Of a stretch of 21,815 bases of DNA, positions 13,611-21,575 are shown piece by piece. A program made the position numbers and the translations under genes. Source of the stretch: Candidatus Cloacimonadota bacterium (GTDB lineage Bacteria; Cloacimonadota; Cloacimonadia; Cloacimonadales; Cloacimonadaceae). Every line of letters begins with the position of its first letter. The stretch's first letter is position 1. The DNA lies in NCBI GenBank assembly GCA_023230795.1, contig JALNWR010000012.1, forward strand, positions 1 to 21,815, in the 5' to 3' direction. The notes beneath the pieces were generated by a model. It saw only the letters and a program-made list of their open reading frames with translations, did no database searches and had not been told where the DNA came from.

Positions 13611-16600
13611 ATGAAAAAGTATTTATTTTTGGTATTGCTGGTATTTTCTCTAACTTGCATATCCAATGTTATTGCCCAAACCAGTGACTTGGATGAGCAA
13701 GACGTTGTAGAGCAATATATGGAAGAGATCCGCATACAGAGAAGACAAATCAGAGAGGCTGCTAAACAATTTCTGGTAGATGAATTGCCTACTCTTATTG
13801 CGCTGGACCCCCAGGAAGCGAATAAGCAACTACAGATATTTAGTAGCGTCTTGAGTACTCTGGGAGAACAGGAGATTTCATATCTTCTGGGGCATATGTA
13901 TGCAAGAGTAGGGGAAGATGATAAGGCTATAACTATTTTTGACACACTGCTTGAGACAGAGCTTAATGAGGATGCCCGCAAGATGCTAAATCTTGTCTTG
14001 TATCGTCGGCTTGCCACCATGCTTGAGGCTGGTAATCGCAGTGCAGCAAAAGATTTTTTAAAATATATAGTTTTTGAGTATTACAATACCGGAGAGTATT
14101 TCCCAGCCTATCTGTACCTTTATGCAGATATGAGTACTGACGACAGAAATTATCAAGATGTTCTGGATTTGATTTACGCATACAACTACAATAGAGAAAT
14201 TGTCTTAAACACCTTACTTCCGGCAAAACAACAGGTTTTGAATCGCCTGGAAGCCCTTGATCTGGATTCTTATTATGAGAATCCTACTAAAGCTGAACAC
14301 AATGCCCTGAGCTCTGCTATAAATCAGATCATGAGCGATCTTACCATGATCAATAGCGAGATGATCACAATGAAGGGCATGTTATTTTTGGATTCTATCG
14401 TAGAGTCCCATGAATATGAGATGGCACAGCTCAATGAACTTAAAGCTTCCCTGACAAATTATGCGAATTCCAGCGCTTTGGTACAACAAGATATCCGCCC
14501 CGGCCTTCAGTATATCGAAGCGGTAAAAGCGAATCTTGCCTTTTACGATAGAGCGCTACAGAGGTTGGACAATCACTTGCAACAGAACTTCCTGCGCCTG
14601 AGCAGCGAAGGCTTTAGAGACGATAGAGACTATTCCGCAGACCTGTTTCTGGACTTGATTTATCAGACCGACCGCACCATCGCTGTTTACGAGCAAATGC
14701 TTGAAGAAATTGATGGACTTCTGGCCAGCGGCGAACTCCCGGAACATACTCAGCGCTTGAACGAAGAGCGCAATTGGGTTCTGAGCGAAAAAGCCGAAAC
14801 GGAGCTGATGAGAGAAAAGTATATTGCAGACCTGCAGTATGTCAAAGATGAAGATCGTACAATAACTCTGGAAATTTTAAATGAGTATAAAGCCCTGATG
14901 GCCGACAGAAATGAGATAGCTGGGATCACCCATGAAATAGAAGACTATCTGCGCACCGATATACGCGCCATGATCAATGAAGAGCAAGAAGGCAAGATCC
15001 GTTCGAAAATTTCCACTAATATCAGTGATCTGCTCTTTACTGCCAACCGCGACCAAGCCATCACCAGCGGGTACAGCCAATACCTTTCCAATATAGATTT
15101 TATTAGCCTGCATCTCAGCTATCGAGATTTGATGGCTCAATTCAATGAATTTCTGAGCACTCAGACTTCGCTTCCAGATGAAGAGCTGATGGCCGCTCAG
15201 CAGGAATACCGTCAGAAACAGCTCGCCCTGATCTCTCAGATTGAAAATTTCCTGGGGCAAAATCCGGGCTTTACTGCATTTGAACAACCGGGCGGTGGTG
15301 ATCTCGTGGGCACGGCAGACCTGTATTATAAATTGGGAGAATTGCAGTATTATGCATTCCCCACCGACCTTAGACCCGCCATGGCCAGTTATCGCAAAGC
15401 TATTGCTCTGGACCCAAATCTACCGGAGCGAGACTTAGCCTTATATAACCTTGCCTTTATCAGCAGCGATCTCAAACGGGTGGAGATCGATCAAAATAAG
15501 ATCAATTTCCTGGCTACAGCCAGAGAAGATGATAACCCTCCCGCCAATAGCCTTTATTCTGAGGCAAATTTCCGTGAGACTTTGGATGCCTTAAATGAGA
15601 TCGTAAACAATTACCCTTCCTCCCAGACCTATGAGGAAGCAGTTTACCGGCTGGGACTCTTATACTTTAGCTTTGCCGATGATTCTGATACTCCTGTCCA
15701 GTATCGCGCCATGGCAATCGATCAATTTGATCAGATAGTTGCCATTCCAGACAGTCCTCTGTATTACGATGCCCTATATCAGAGAGGCTGGGTGCGCTTG
15801 AACAGCTTTGATGAAAATGAATTGACGCTGGCGATGAACGACTTTATCGAGATACTGAAAGCTACAGATTCCGGAAAGATATCCGATCCCCAGCTCGTCT
15901 CAGACTACAGGACGGATGCTATTGACAATATCGCTTATTGCCTTATAGCATTGGACGGGACGGACTTTAATACGCTTTCCAGGGGTGTGGAAGTGGTAAG
16001 CCAGGTATTTGAGGATTATCAAAACGAAGAAGTGATCCGTCAGGTGGTGGATAAAGCTGCCCAGCATAAAGTAGATATGGGAGTTTCCATTCAGGCTGCT
16101 GACTTTTTGCAATATCGCATTCGGACCAATCCTCTGGCTTTGATCAACCCCATATTGCAGGATTCCATCCTGGTGCTTTATCACAATTCTGGCCAAAGAC
16201 TCAGAGAAGGCCAGAATCTGGATCAGATTACACAGGGACTCTATCTGAAAATAATCCAGGATTACAACCAAGATTCAGACTGGTATGCGGCAAATCGTAA
16301 CAAAGATATCAGCAGACAAATGAAAATCGTGGAAAACGCCTATGAGCAAAGAAGATTGAGGCTTTATAATAATTATGCCCGCCAGGTAACCCCTGAAAAT
16401 CTGACCGCTTACCAGGAATACATGCAAAGCTATGACGCCTTTGCCCGGCTGCATCTTGAAGATTACGCGAGCTTCCGCAGCTCTGCAGATAGTACTATGA
16501 CCAATAACTATATTGTTTTGGCAGACCAAACCCAGAGCGTGGAAAACTACGTGAACGCCATCAATATGATCTATAACTTCAATGAGAATCATCCTAACAA

Positions 16601-19430
16601 TACTCAATTCTTTGAACTTGAGCAACGTGCGATGAATTATGCCAGAAACGTTTATGCATCTATGATGGAATCTCTTGGAGAAGTGGCTGAAGAATCTCCT
16701 ATCGGACAGACTCAGACTTATGACTTCCTCAAAAATAGCGCCGACCGCTTTATTCTGGTATGCAATAATGAGCTGTACAGCAATCCTGAAAGACAGCGTG
16801 AAGCCTTAAGCATCCAGCTGCTTTTGGCTGATATCCAGATGGATAACGAAAACTACCCTGAAGCTATGCAGCTATATACACAAGTGCTTCAGAAGCAGGA
16901 GCTGCTCTCTGATACAGATAAATACGAGACCTACCTCAAACTTGCCAATATCAGCATTACCCAAGGTATGGACAACGAGGGCGAACAGTGGCTGCGCCAG
17001 GCTCTTCCCCTGGCCACTTCCACCGAAGAAGAAGCAAGCATCAAGCAAGATATACTGGTGCAGATTCAAACCAGCTTTGAAAAAGCAGGCTCCCAGGGAG
17101 ATTACATCACCGAAGCACAAGAACGCCTCCGCCTGGCCTCCGAACTCGATCCTGCTCAAAGCGCAGAGATTCTGGGACACCGCGTGGCGGCAGTCCAAGC
17201 TTATATTAACGCCCGCGCCTATCAGGAAGCTATCGATCTGCTCATGGATATAGCTGAGACAGATACTAATATCGACGCTATCTACGCACGCTACAAACAA
17301 GCCATAGACGTGGCCGGCGAAGCTGAAATGATGAACAACCCTCAATTGGCAGAAACCATTGAACAGGAGTTTATCGATAAATATCCCGCCAGTAACTATA
17401 CCTTCCGCCTCAGATTGGCCAGGATCAACAACCTGACAAATACCGATCCCGCCGCTGCCGCTGAGGGCTATCTGAATCTCTTTGAAGAAACACGCGCATC
17501 CAGCATTGATGCAGGAGAAGTAAAAGCTTCCGATCTTTTGGCTGATGCCATTTTGATGTACGCAAAGACTTCCGATCTCAGTACAGAATACGAGCTGCGT
17601 AACCGCTTTATTGAGCTGTATCCAGAGCATGAAAATGTAATTCCTTATATGGAATACATGGCCAAAGGGTATCTTGATCGTAACGAAATGGATGAATATA
17701 CCGCGTTGGCTCGCGAGATACTAAAACGCAGTCCTGATAAAAGCACTTATTACCAATTTGTTGCAGATACACAGCTTCAGAAGATAGCGGGAGACTTTGA
17801 TACCGCTTACCTCAATGAAGACTGGGATGCCGCTTTTGAAGCCCGGGACAAGTACCTGGCCGCTGAAGCCGGATACAAAAAAGAAGGCCTGACCTTCGCA
17901 AATCAAAAAGTACACGAAGTATTTGTAGCAGTTCAGGAAGAATACGATAACATCCAGCGCCGCATAGCGTTTTTGGAATCTTACGACAAACGCCTGAATG
18001 CTATGAATAATCTGGCTGTCTTCACCAGCACTCCCGCCAGACAGATCAGGGTGAATTATGCCACTAAATGGGATAAACATCTTAACGGTGGAGAACGCAG
18101 AATTCCTAAATATCAGGATACTATAACTGCAGAAGTAAACAAAGTTCTGGCTCTGGTAAATGAAGCCAATGAAAGCGGCTACTTTATCGATAATGACAGA
18201 AGACTGCAAGCTATGGACCTGATCTCCAGGCTCTATGCCCGCGGAGCAGAAGTAGTGGGCGCTCAGCTCGAAAAGTATTTCCGTGAAACCACAGAAGCGG
18301 AGTATTACAGAGAGGAATACCCGGGAGAAGCACTTAATAACCTGATCGCTCAGTTTACCTTCCAGCAAACTCAGTTCTACCTGAACAATGAAGTTTCCTG
18401 GCAATATGAGATATTCCGCCAGTATCATCTGGCCGGATATCAAAATCAATACACCCTATCTGCCCGTCAGGCTTTGGAAGATCGGGGACTCTTATCCGAA
18501 TACCGAAAACAGGATTTCATCTTGAACAGCCAGTGGCAGCAAAACTTGCAGCCCTCTGGCATCACTTTGAATTTCATAAATAAGCAAAGCCCCAAAGGAC
18601 AAGCTCTGGGTAGCGCCTTCATCCCTGCAGGCAACACCCTGCAGCTCAGCCGTGTGGTAAATGCTGATCTTGCCCCTGATTTTGCCTACCTGCAAGTAGT
18701 GTTTCCCCTGGATATGGAAGTTACGCTCAATGGCAGCATGGTGAGCTCAGCCTGGGTACCTATAGACAGCCTGGAAGCCGGTAAGCCAATGTCCACCAGA
18801 TATAGCTTTATGATCCCCGGTGAACTTTTCACCGAGGGCGAAAACACCCTGGAGATCGAGTTTGTCAATGGCAGCTCAAATCAAATCCAAATGGCGCTTA
18901 ACCTCCAGCTTCTGACCAGTCATCAGCGCATCCTGGCTAATATCCCGCCTGTGATAACCACCCTGAACACCAATACAGGATGGAGGATAATCAATATTGA
19001 TCCTGAAACACAGGAAGAAACTACAGCTTATGCTGCCCAAGCTACCGAATGGAACATCTCTTGGGAAGAAATCGAAGATATGCAAGAAAATGCAGCTCGC
19101 CCGATCTGGGTATCTGAACTTGAAGGCCCAGTGGAAAGTCTGGTTTTTGAAACCGATTTTGTAGTGGACTCAGAATTCAGAGAAGGCATGATAGATATTA
19201 TCGCCCCGGAATCTGTAACCGTTTACCTGAATGGTACACACATCGGAGGCGCTGCTTTCGACTATGATGCAGAGCCCTTCAAGGTCTATCCCGGACAGGT
19301 TCCTATCCCCGCTCAAAACGTCGTTATGGGTAGAAACGTCCTCCGTTTCGAAGTTACAAACAATTCGAACTATCGAGGTTTTCTGGCTACAATCACTTAT
19401 GCAAAAGCTGGCAAGGAGGAAATCCGATGA
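13611..19430 (+). CDS. Giant periplasmic TPR protein with C-terminal tandem jelly-roll-like domains
   Basis: The protein has 1939 residues from ATG 13611, which opens a signal peptide (MKKYLFLVLLVFSLTCISNV, cleaved after IAQ). A GTG at 13599 is an alternative start. The Cys in the signal region lacks a lipobox, so it is not a lipoprotein. Residues about 25-550 are helical, with coiled-coil-like stretches. TPR-like units are clearest at about 566-620 (LYYKLGELQYYAFP, then AMASYRKAIALDPN), 675-735 (YEEAVYRLGLLYF) and 1065-1235 (YPEAMQLYTQVL, AYQEAIDLLMDIA). The C-terminus changes to beta: two similar domains near 1670-1760 and 1840-1939, each with a V-x-(V/L)NG turn and a G-x-N-x-L-x-(F/I)-x-(V)-x-N strand, as in galactose-binding/jelly-roll folds. 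Its stop overlaps the next start. It probably acts as a scaffold for the TolQ/TolR-like motor encoded downstream. Confidence 0.88.
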   Translation: MKKYLFLVLLVFSLTCISNVIAQTSDLDEQDVVEQYMEEIRIQRRQIREAAKQFLVDELPTLIALDPQEANKQLQIFSSVLSTLGEQEISYLLGHMYARVGEDDKAITIFDTLLETELNEDARKMLNLVLYRRLATMLEAGNRSAAKDFLKYIVFEYYNTGEYFPAYLYLYADMSTDDRNYQDVLDLIYAYNYNREIVLNTLLPAKQQVLNRLEALDLDSYYENPTKAEHNALSSAINQIMSDLTMINSEMITMKGMLFLDSIVESHEYEMAQLNELKASLTNYANSSALVQQDIRPGLQYIEAVKANLAFYDRALQRLDNHLQQNFLRLSSEGFRDDRDYSADLFLDLIYQTDRTIAVYEQMLEEIDGLLASGELPEHTQRLNEERNWVLSEKAETELMREKYIADLQYVKDEDRTITLEILNEYKALMADRNEIAGITHEIEDYLRTDIRAMINEEQEGKIRSKISTNISDLLFTANRDQAITSGYSQYLSNIDFISLHLSYRDLMAQFNEFLSTQTSLPDEELMAAQQEYRQKQLALISQIENFLGQNPGFTAFEQPGGGDLVGTADLYYKLGELQYYAFPTDLRPAMASYRKAIALDPNLPERDLALYNLAFISSDLKRVEIDQNKINFLATAREDDNPPANSLYSEANFRETLDALNEIVNNYPSSQTYEEAVYRLGLLYFSFADDSDTPVQYRAMAIDQFDQIVAIPDSPLYYDALYQRGWVRLNSFDENELTLAMNDFIEILKATDSGKISDPQLVSDYRTDAIDNIAYCLIALDGTDFNTLSRGVEVVSQVFEDYQNEEVIRQVVDKAAQHKVDMGVSIQAADFLQYRIRTNPLALINPILQDSILVLYHNSGQRLREGQNLDQITQGLYLKIIQDYNQDSDWYAANRNKDISRQMKIVENAYEQRRLRLYNNYARQVTPENLTAYQEYMQSYDAFARLHLEDYASFRSSADSTMTNNYIVLADQTQSVENYVNAINMIYNFNENHPNNTQFFELEQRAMNYARNVYASMMESLGEVAEESPIGQTQTYDFLKNSADRFILVCNNELYSNPERQREALSIQLLLADIQMDNENYPEAMQLYTQVLQKQELLSDTDKYETYLKLANISITQGMDNEGEQWLRQALPLATSTEEEASIKQDILVQIQTSFEKAGSQGDYITEAQERLRLASELDPAQSAEILGHRVAAVQAYINARAYQEAIDLLMDIAETDTNIDAIYARYKQAIDVAGEAEMMNNPQLAETIEQEFIDKYPASNYTFRLRLARINNLTNTDPAAAAEGYLNLFEETRASSIDAGEVKASDLLADAILMYAKTSDLSTEYELRNRFIELYPEHENVIPYMEYMAKGYLDRNEMDEYTALAREILKRSPDKSTYYQFVADTQLQKIAGDFDTAYLNEDWDAAFEARDKYLAAEAGYKKEGLTFANQKVHEVFVAVQEEYDNIQRRIAFLESYDKRLNAMNNLAVFTSTPARQIRVNYATKWDKHLNGGERRIPKYQDTITAEVNKVLALVNEANESGYFIDNDRRLQAMDLISRLYARGAEVVGAQLEKYFRETTEAEYYREEYPGEALNNLIAQFTFQQTQFYLNNEVSWQYEIFRQYHLAGYQNQYTLSARQALEDRGLLSEYRKQDFILNSQWQQNLQPSGITLNFINKQSPKGQALGSAFIPAGNTLQLSRVVNADLAPDFAYLQVVFPLDMEVTLNGSMVSSAWVPIDSLEAGKPMSTRYSFMIPGELFTEGENTLEIEFVNGSSNQIQMALNLQLLTSHQRILANIPPVITTLNTNTGWRIINIDPETQEETTAYAAQATEWNISWEEIEDMQENAARPIWVSELEGPVESLVFETDFVVDSEFREGMIDIIAPESVTVYLNGTHIGGAAFDYDAEPFKVYPGQVPIPAQNVVMGRNVLRFEVTNNSNYRGFLATITYAKAGKEEIR

Positions 19431-19720
19431 AGAAGAACCTCATTATCTTATGTACTTTGCTGATGCTGACATCCGTACTTTTAGCACAGCAAGCAAATCA
19501 ACAGGCCACAAATCAGCCCAATGTAAATGCTGAGGGGGTATTTGTGGACGAAGATGTAATCGATATTGAAGTACGATCTATGGCTCCGGTATCTGGAATC
19601 TACAAATCCAAAGCAGATACTTTTATGGCATCCGGAAAGTACCGTTTTATGCTGGATGACAAAATCATAGAAGACAACAGTGAATTACTACTAAATAAAT
19701 GGCTTAAGGAGTCAAAATGA
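19427..19720 (+). CDS. Small secreted protein of unknown function
   Basis: The 97-residue product has a signal peptide (MKKNLIILCTLLMLTSVLLA, cleaved before QQ), then a Gln/Asn-rich stretch (QQANQQATNQPN). About 60 mixed residues follow, containing EDVIDIEVRSM and a C-terminal helix-like DNSELLLNKWLKESK. No membrane helix remains after cleavage, so the mature protein of about 77 residues should be periplasmic. AGGAGG sits 8 bases before the ATG. Both ends are coupled by ATGA overlaps: to the giant TPR gene before it and to the TolQ-like gene after it. That makes it very likely a working part of the same complex. I recognise no family. Confidence 0.82.
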   Translation: MKKNLIILCTLLMLTSVLLAQQANQQATNQPNVNAEGVFVDEDVIDIEVRSMAPVSGIYKSKADTFMASGKYRFMLDDKIIEDNSELLLNKWLKESK

Positions 19721-20475
19721 AAAGCAAACATAGCATACTCGTTGTGATCGCCCTGTTAATTAGTGTAGGGTTCCTCTTCGCACAGGAGAGTGTAGAAACC
19801 CCTGCTACCGGAGGTGGAGTAAATCTTATTGAAGTATTCTCTACCAGTGGATTCTTTGCCTACTTGATCTTAGCAAACCTGCTAATCGGTCTGGCCTTGG
19901 GTGTGGTTCGTTATATTCAACTTTTTGTCCGTGAGAAAATCGATGCCGAAAAGTTTTTCTTCAAGCTCAAGAACTTTGTGAAAAACGATCAGATCGATGA
20001 AGCTACCAAGATAGCTGACCAATTTAAGAGCACCACTATGGGTTTCATTTTTTGGAGCGGCTTGACTGTGTACAAGGACGTGCGTAAATCCGGCAAAAAA
20101 GGTGAAGAGGGTCGCATTGCGGTGCAAAACGCCTTTGACGAAGCGGTTTTACAGACTGTGCACAAACTTGATGGTGGCCTGTTTTGGTTTGATACCTTAG
20201 CTCAGATTTCCACATATCTTGGACTTCTGGGAACTATTTTTGGCCTGATACAAGCTTTCGGAGCTCTGGGCGGACTTACAGGTGCTGCGCAGCAGAAAGC
20301 CCTTACCGATGGTATTTATATAGCTATCGGAACTACCGCTCTTGGTTTGATAGGTGCTATCCCGCTTACCTTGATCAAAGGTGGGCTCTTTACCCGCGCT
20401 CAAAACCTGATTAGCAATATCGATGAGTATAGTGTAAAACTGGTAAACCATATTAACAACTATATCAAGGAATAA
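19717..20475 (+). CDS. MotA/TolQ/ExbB-family proton channel subunit
   Basis: The 252-residue protein has three family membrane segments: about 46-68, 158-181 (AQISTYLGLLGTIFGL, with T166 and T173 facing the pore in family members) and 199-221 (GTTALGLIGAIPLTLI, T206/T207). A cytoplasmic helical domain lies between the first and second segments. The protein starts with an extra hydrophobic segment that looks like a cleavable signal peptide (residues 1-22, then QESVE), which classical TolQ/ExbB lack. The Glu found in the third helix of ExbB appears to be replaced by a hydrophobic residue (Ile or Tyr near 201-203); this depends on my alignment by eye. It should form the inner-membrane stator ring driven by the proton motive force with the two ExbD-like proteins that follow. 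Confidence 0.93.
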   Translation: MKSKHSILVVIALLISVGFLFAQESVETPATGGGVNLIEVFSTSGFFAYLILANLLIGLALGVVRYIQLFVREKIDAEKFFFKLKNFVKNDQIDEATKIADQFKSTTMGFIFWSGLTVYKDVRKSGKKGEEGRIAVQNAFDEAVLQTVHKLDGGLFWFDTLAQISTYLGLLGTIFGLIQAFGALGGLTGAAQQKALTDGIYIAIGTTALGLIGAIPLTLIKGGLFTRAQNLISNIDEYSVKLVNHINNYIKE

Positions 20476-20479
20476 GATC

Positions 20480-21007
20480 ATGGCAGTATATCGTCCTTCC
20501 CAGGCGAGGCAACAGAAGTCACAAACTGCGCCAGAGGAGCCAAATCTGGTTCCCATCATGAACCTCTTTGTCACGATCATCCCATTTTTGATGCTTTTGG
20601 TCGTGGTCTCACAGGTAGCGCTTGTGGCTTTGAATTTTTCCTCGGAAGGAGGTCCAGGTGCATCCGGTGAAGGTGGTGGAGGTGGAGGTGAAGCTGATAA
20701 GCAAATTGAGATTCATCTTATGCTCCGCGATAAACCTGACGCCGGCCTGTTTCAGGGCATGGAAATACGCGATATTGACGGTACGAAACACAAGCTACCT
20801 GCTCTGGGTGAAAGCCATTATGATTTCCCCGGCTTGAACAGTCTTTTGATTGATCTGAAAGCAGACCATGCTGATACAAATGAAATAGCTGTGATTGTGC
20901 ATCCTGAAGTTGTGTACGACACCCTGATTCGCACGATTGACCTCTGCAAGCAAAATGGTTTCCCTACCGTGCATTATAAAAACCCCAAAAACGTCTATTT
21001 CTACTAG
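20480..21007 (+). CDS. ExbD/TolR-family protein lacking the conserved transmembrane Asp
   Basis: The 175-residue protein has a short basic cytoplasmic N-terminus and one membrane helix (about 23-50, NLVPIMNLFVTIIPFLMLLV), then a Gly-rich linker (about 54-72) and a periplasmic alpha/beta domain (about 75-175, ending KNPKNVYFY). In TolR and ExbD the helix begins N-x-x-P-L-x-D, and this Asp carries protons. Here the aligned residue is N28 (codon AAC). The protein may therefore be a non-conducting partner of the next subunit. It starts 4 bases after the TolQ-like gene, using AAGGA near the end of that gene. Confidence 0.9.
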   Translation: MAVYRPSQARQQKSQTAPEEPNLVPIMNLFVTIIPFLMLLVVVSQVALVALNFSSEGGPGASGEGGGGGGEADKQIEIHLMLRDKPDAGLFQGMEIRDIDGTKHKLPALGESHYDFPGLNSLLIDLKADHADTNEIAVIVHPEVVYDTLIRTIDLCKQNGFPTVHYKNPKNVYFY

Positions 21008-21024
21008 GATTTTGGGAGGAAAAT

Positions 21025-21564
21025 ATGAGTACTTATAGATCAAGAGAAAAAAAGGGACGCAGAGCCGTTCGTAAAAAAAGTGAAGACGTCAAATCACTCT
21101 CCATCACTTCGCTTTTGGACGTGCTCACTATAATCCTGGTGTTTCTAATGAAGAATGTCTCCATGGAGGCAGTAAAAATTAACGAATTACCCGATATGCA
21201 ATACCCCACCACGATGACCAAGGATGCCCTGATGGAGAATCCTATGGTAACACCAGTAAAGCTTTATACAGACCGTGTTTTGCTGGGGATAGACAACGCA
21301 TACCTGGGCGAGCCTCAGGACCTGATTGAAAATGTAAGTAAACGTGCTCTGATGCAGGAATTCTTTCGGAATGAATGGAATGCTGTCCCTGAAGATAAAT
21401 GGGATGATGCCTGCCTGGTAGTTCAAGCGGATAGCAATCTACCCTGCGGCTACATAACCGAGATCGTTCGGGTTGGCACAAATACAGGTTATCAAAACAT
21501 ATATTTTGCGACCTTAGAGGAAGCAGACTGGCTGAAGTCATACGGCCCTGCTGCAAGTAGGTAA
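21025..21564 (+). CDS. ExbD/TolR-family protein with conserved transmembrane Asp
   Basis: The 179-residue protein has a strongly basic N-terminus (YRSREKKGRRAVRKKSE). One membrane helix covers about 25-47 (LSITSLLDVLTIILVFLM), with D32 at the position of the proton-carrying Asp of TolR/ExbD. The periplasmic part (about 50-179) includes NELPDMQYP, a strand DRVLLGIDNAYLG and a C-terminal YITEIVRVGTNTGYQNIYFA that fits the TolR-like alpha/beta fold. GGGAGG lies 7 bases before the ATG, and the gap from the previous gene is 17 bases. It pairs with the upstream N28 variant to give two unequal TolR-type subunits for one TolQ-type subunit. Confidence 0.92.
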   Translation: MSTYRSREKKGRRAVRKKSEDVKSLSITSLLDVLTIILVFLMKNVSMEAVKINELPDMQYPTTMTKDALMENPMVTPVKLYTDRVLLGIDNAYLGEPQDLIENVSKRALMQEFFRNEWNAVPEDKWDDACLVVQADSNLPCGYITEIVRVGTNTGYQNIYFATLEEADWLKSYGPAASR

Positions 21565-21575
21565 ATGGAGGTCTT

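Noticed and set aside
13611..13680. Lipoprotein signal in the giant TPR protein
   Set aside because: The Cys in SLTCIS lacks the Leu at -3 and the small residue at -1 of a lipobox. Cleavage after IAQ by signal peptidase I fits better.
13556..14226. Minus-strand open frames over the start of the TPR gene
   Set aside because: They are antisense to a long, coherent, signal-peptide-bearing protein and show no recognisable feature.
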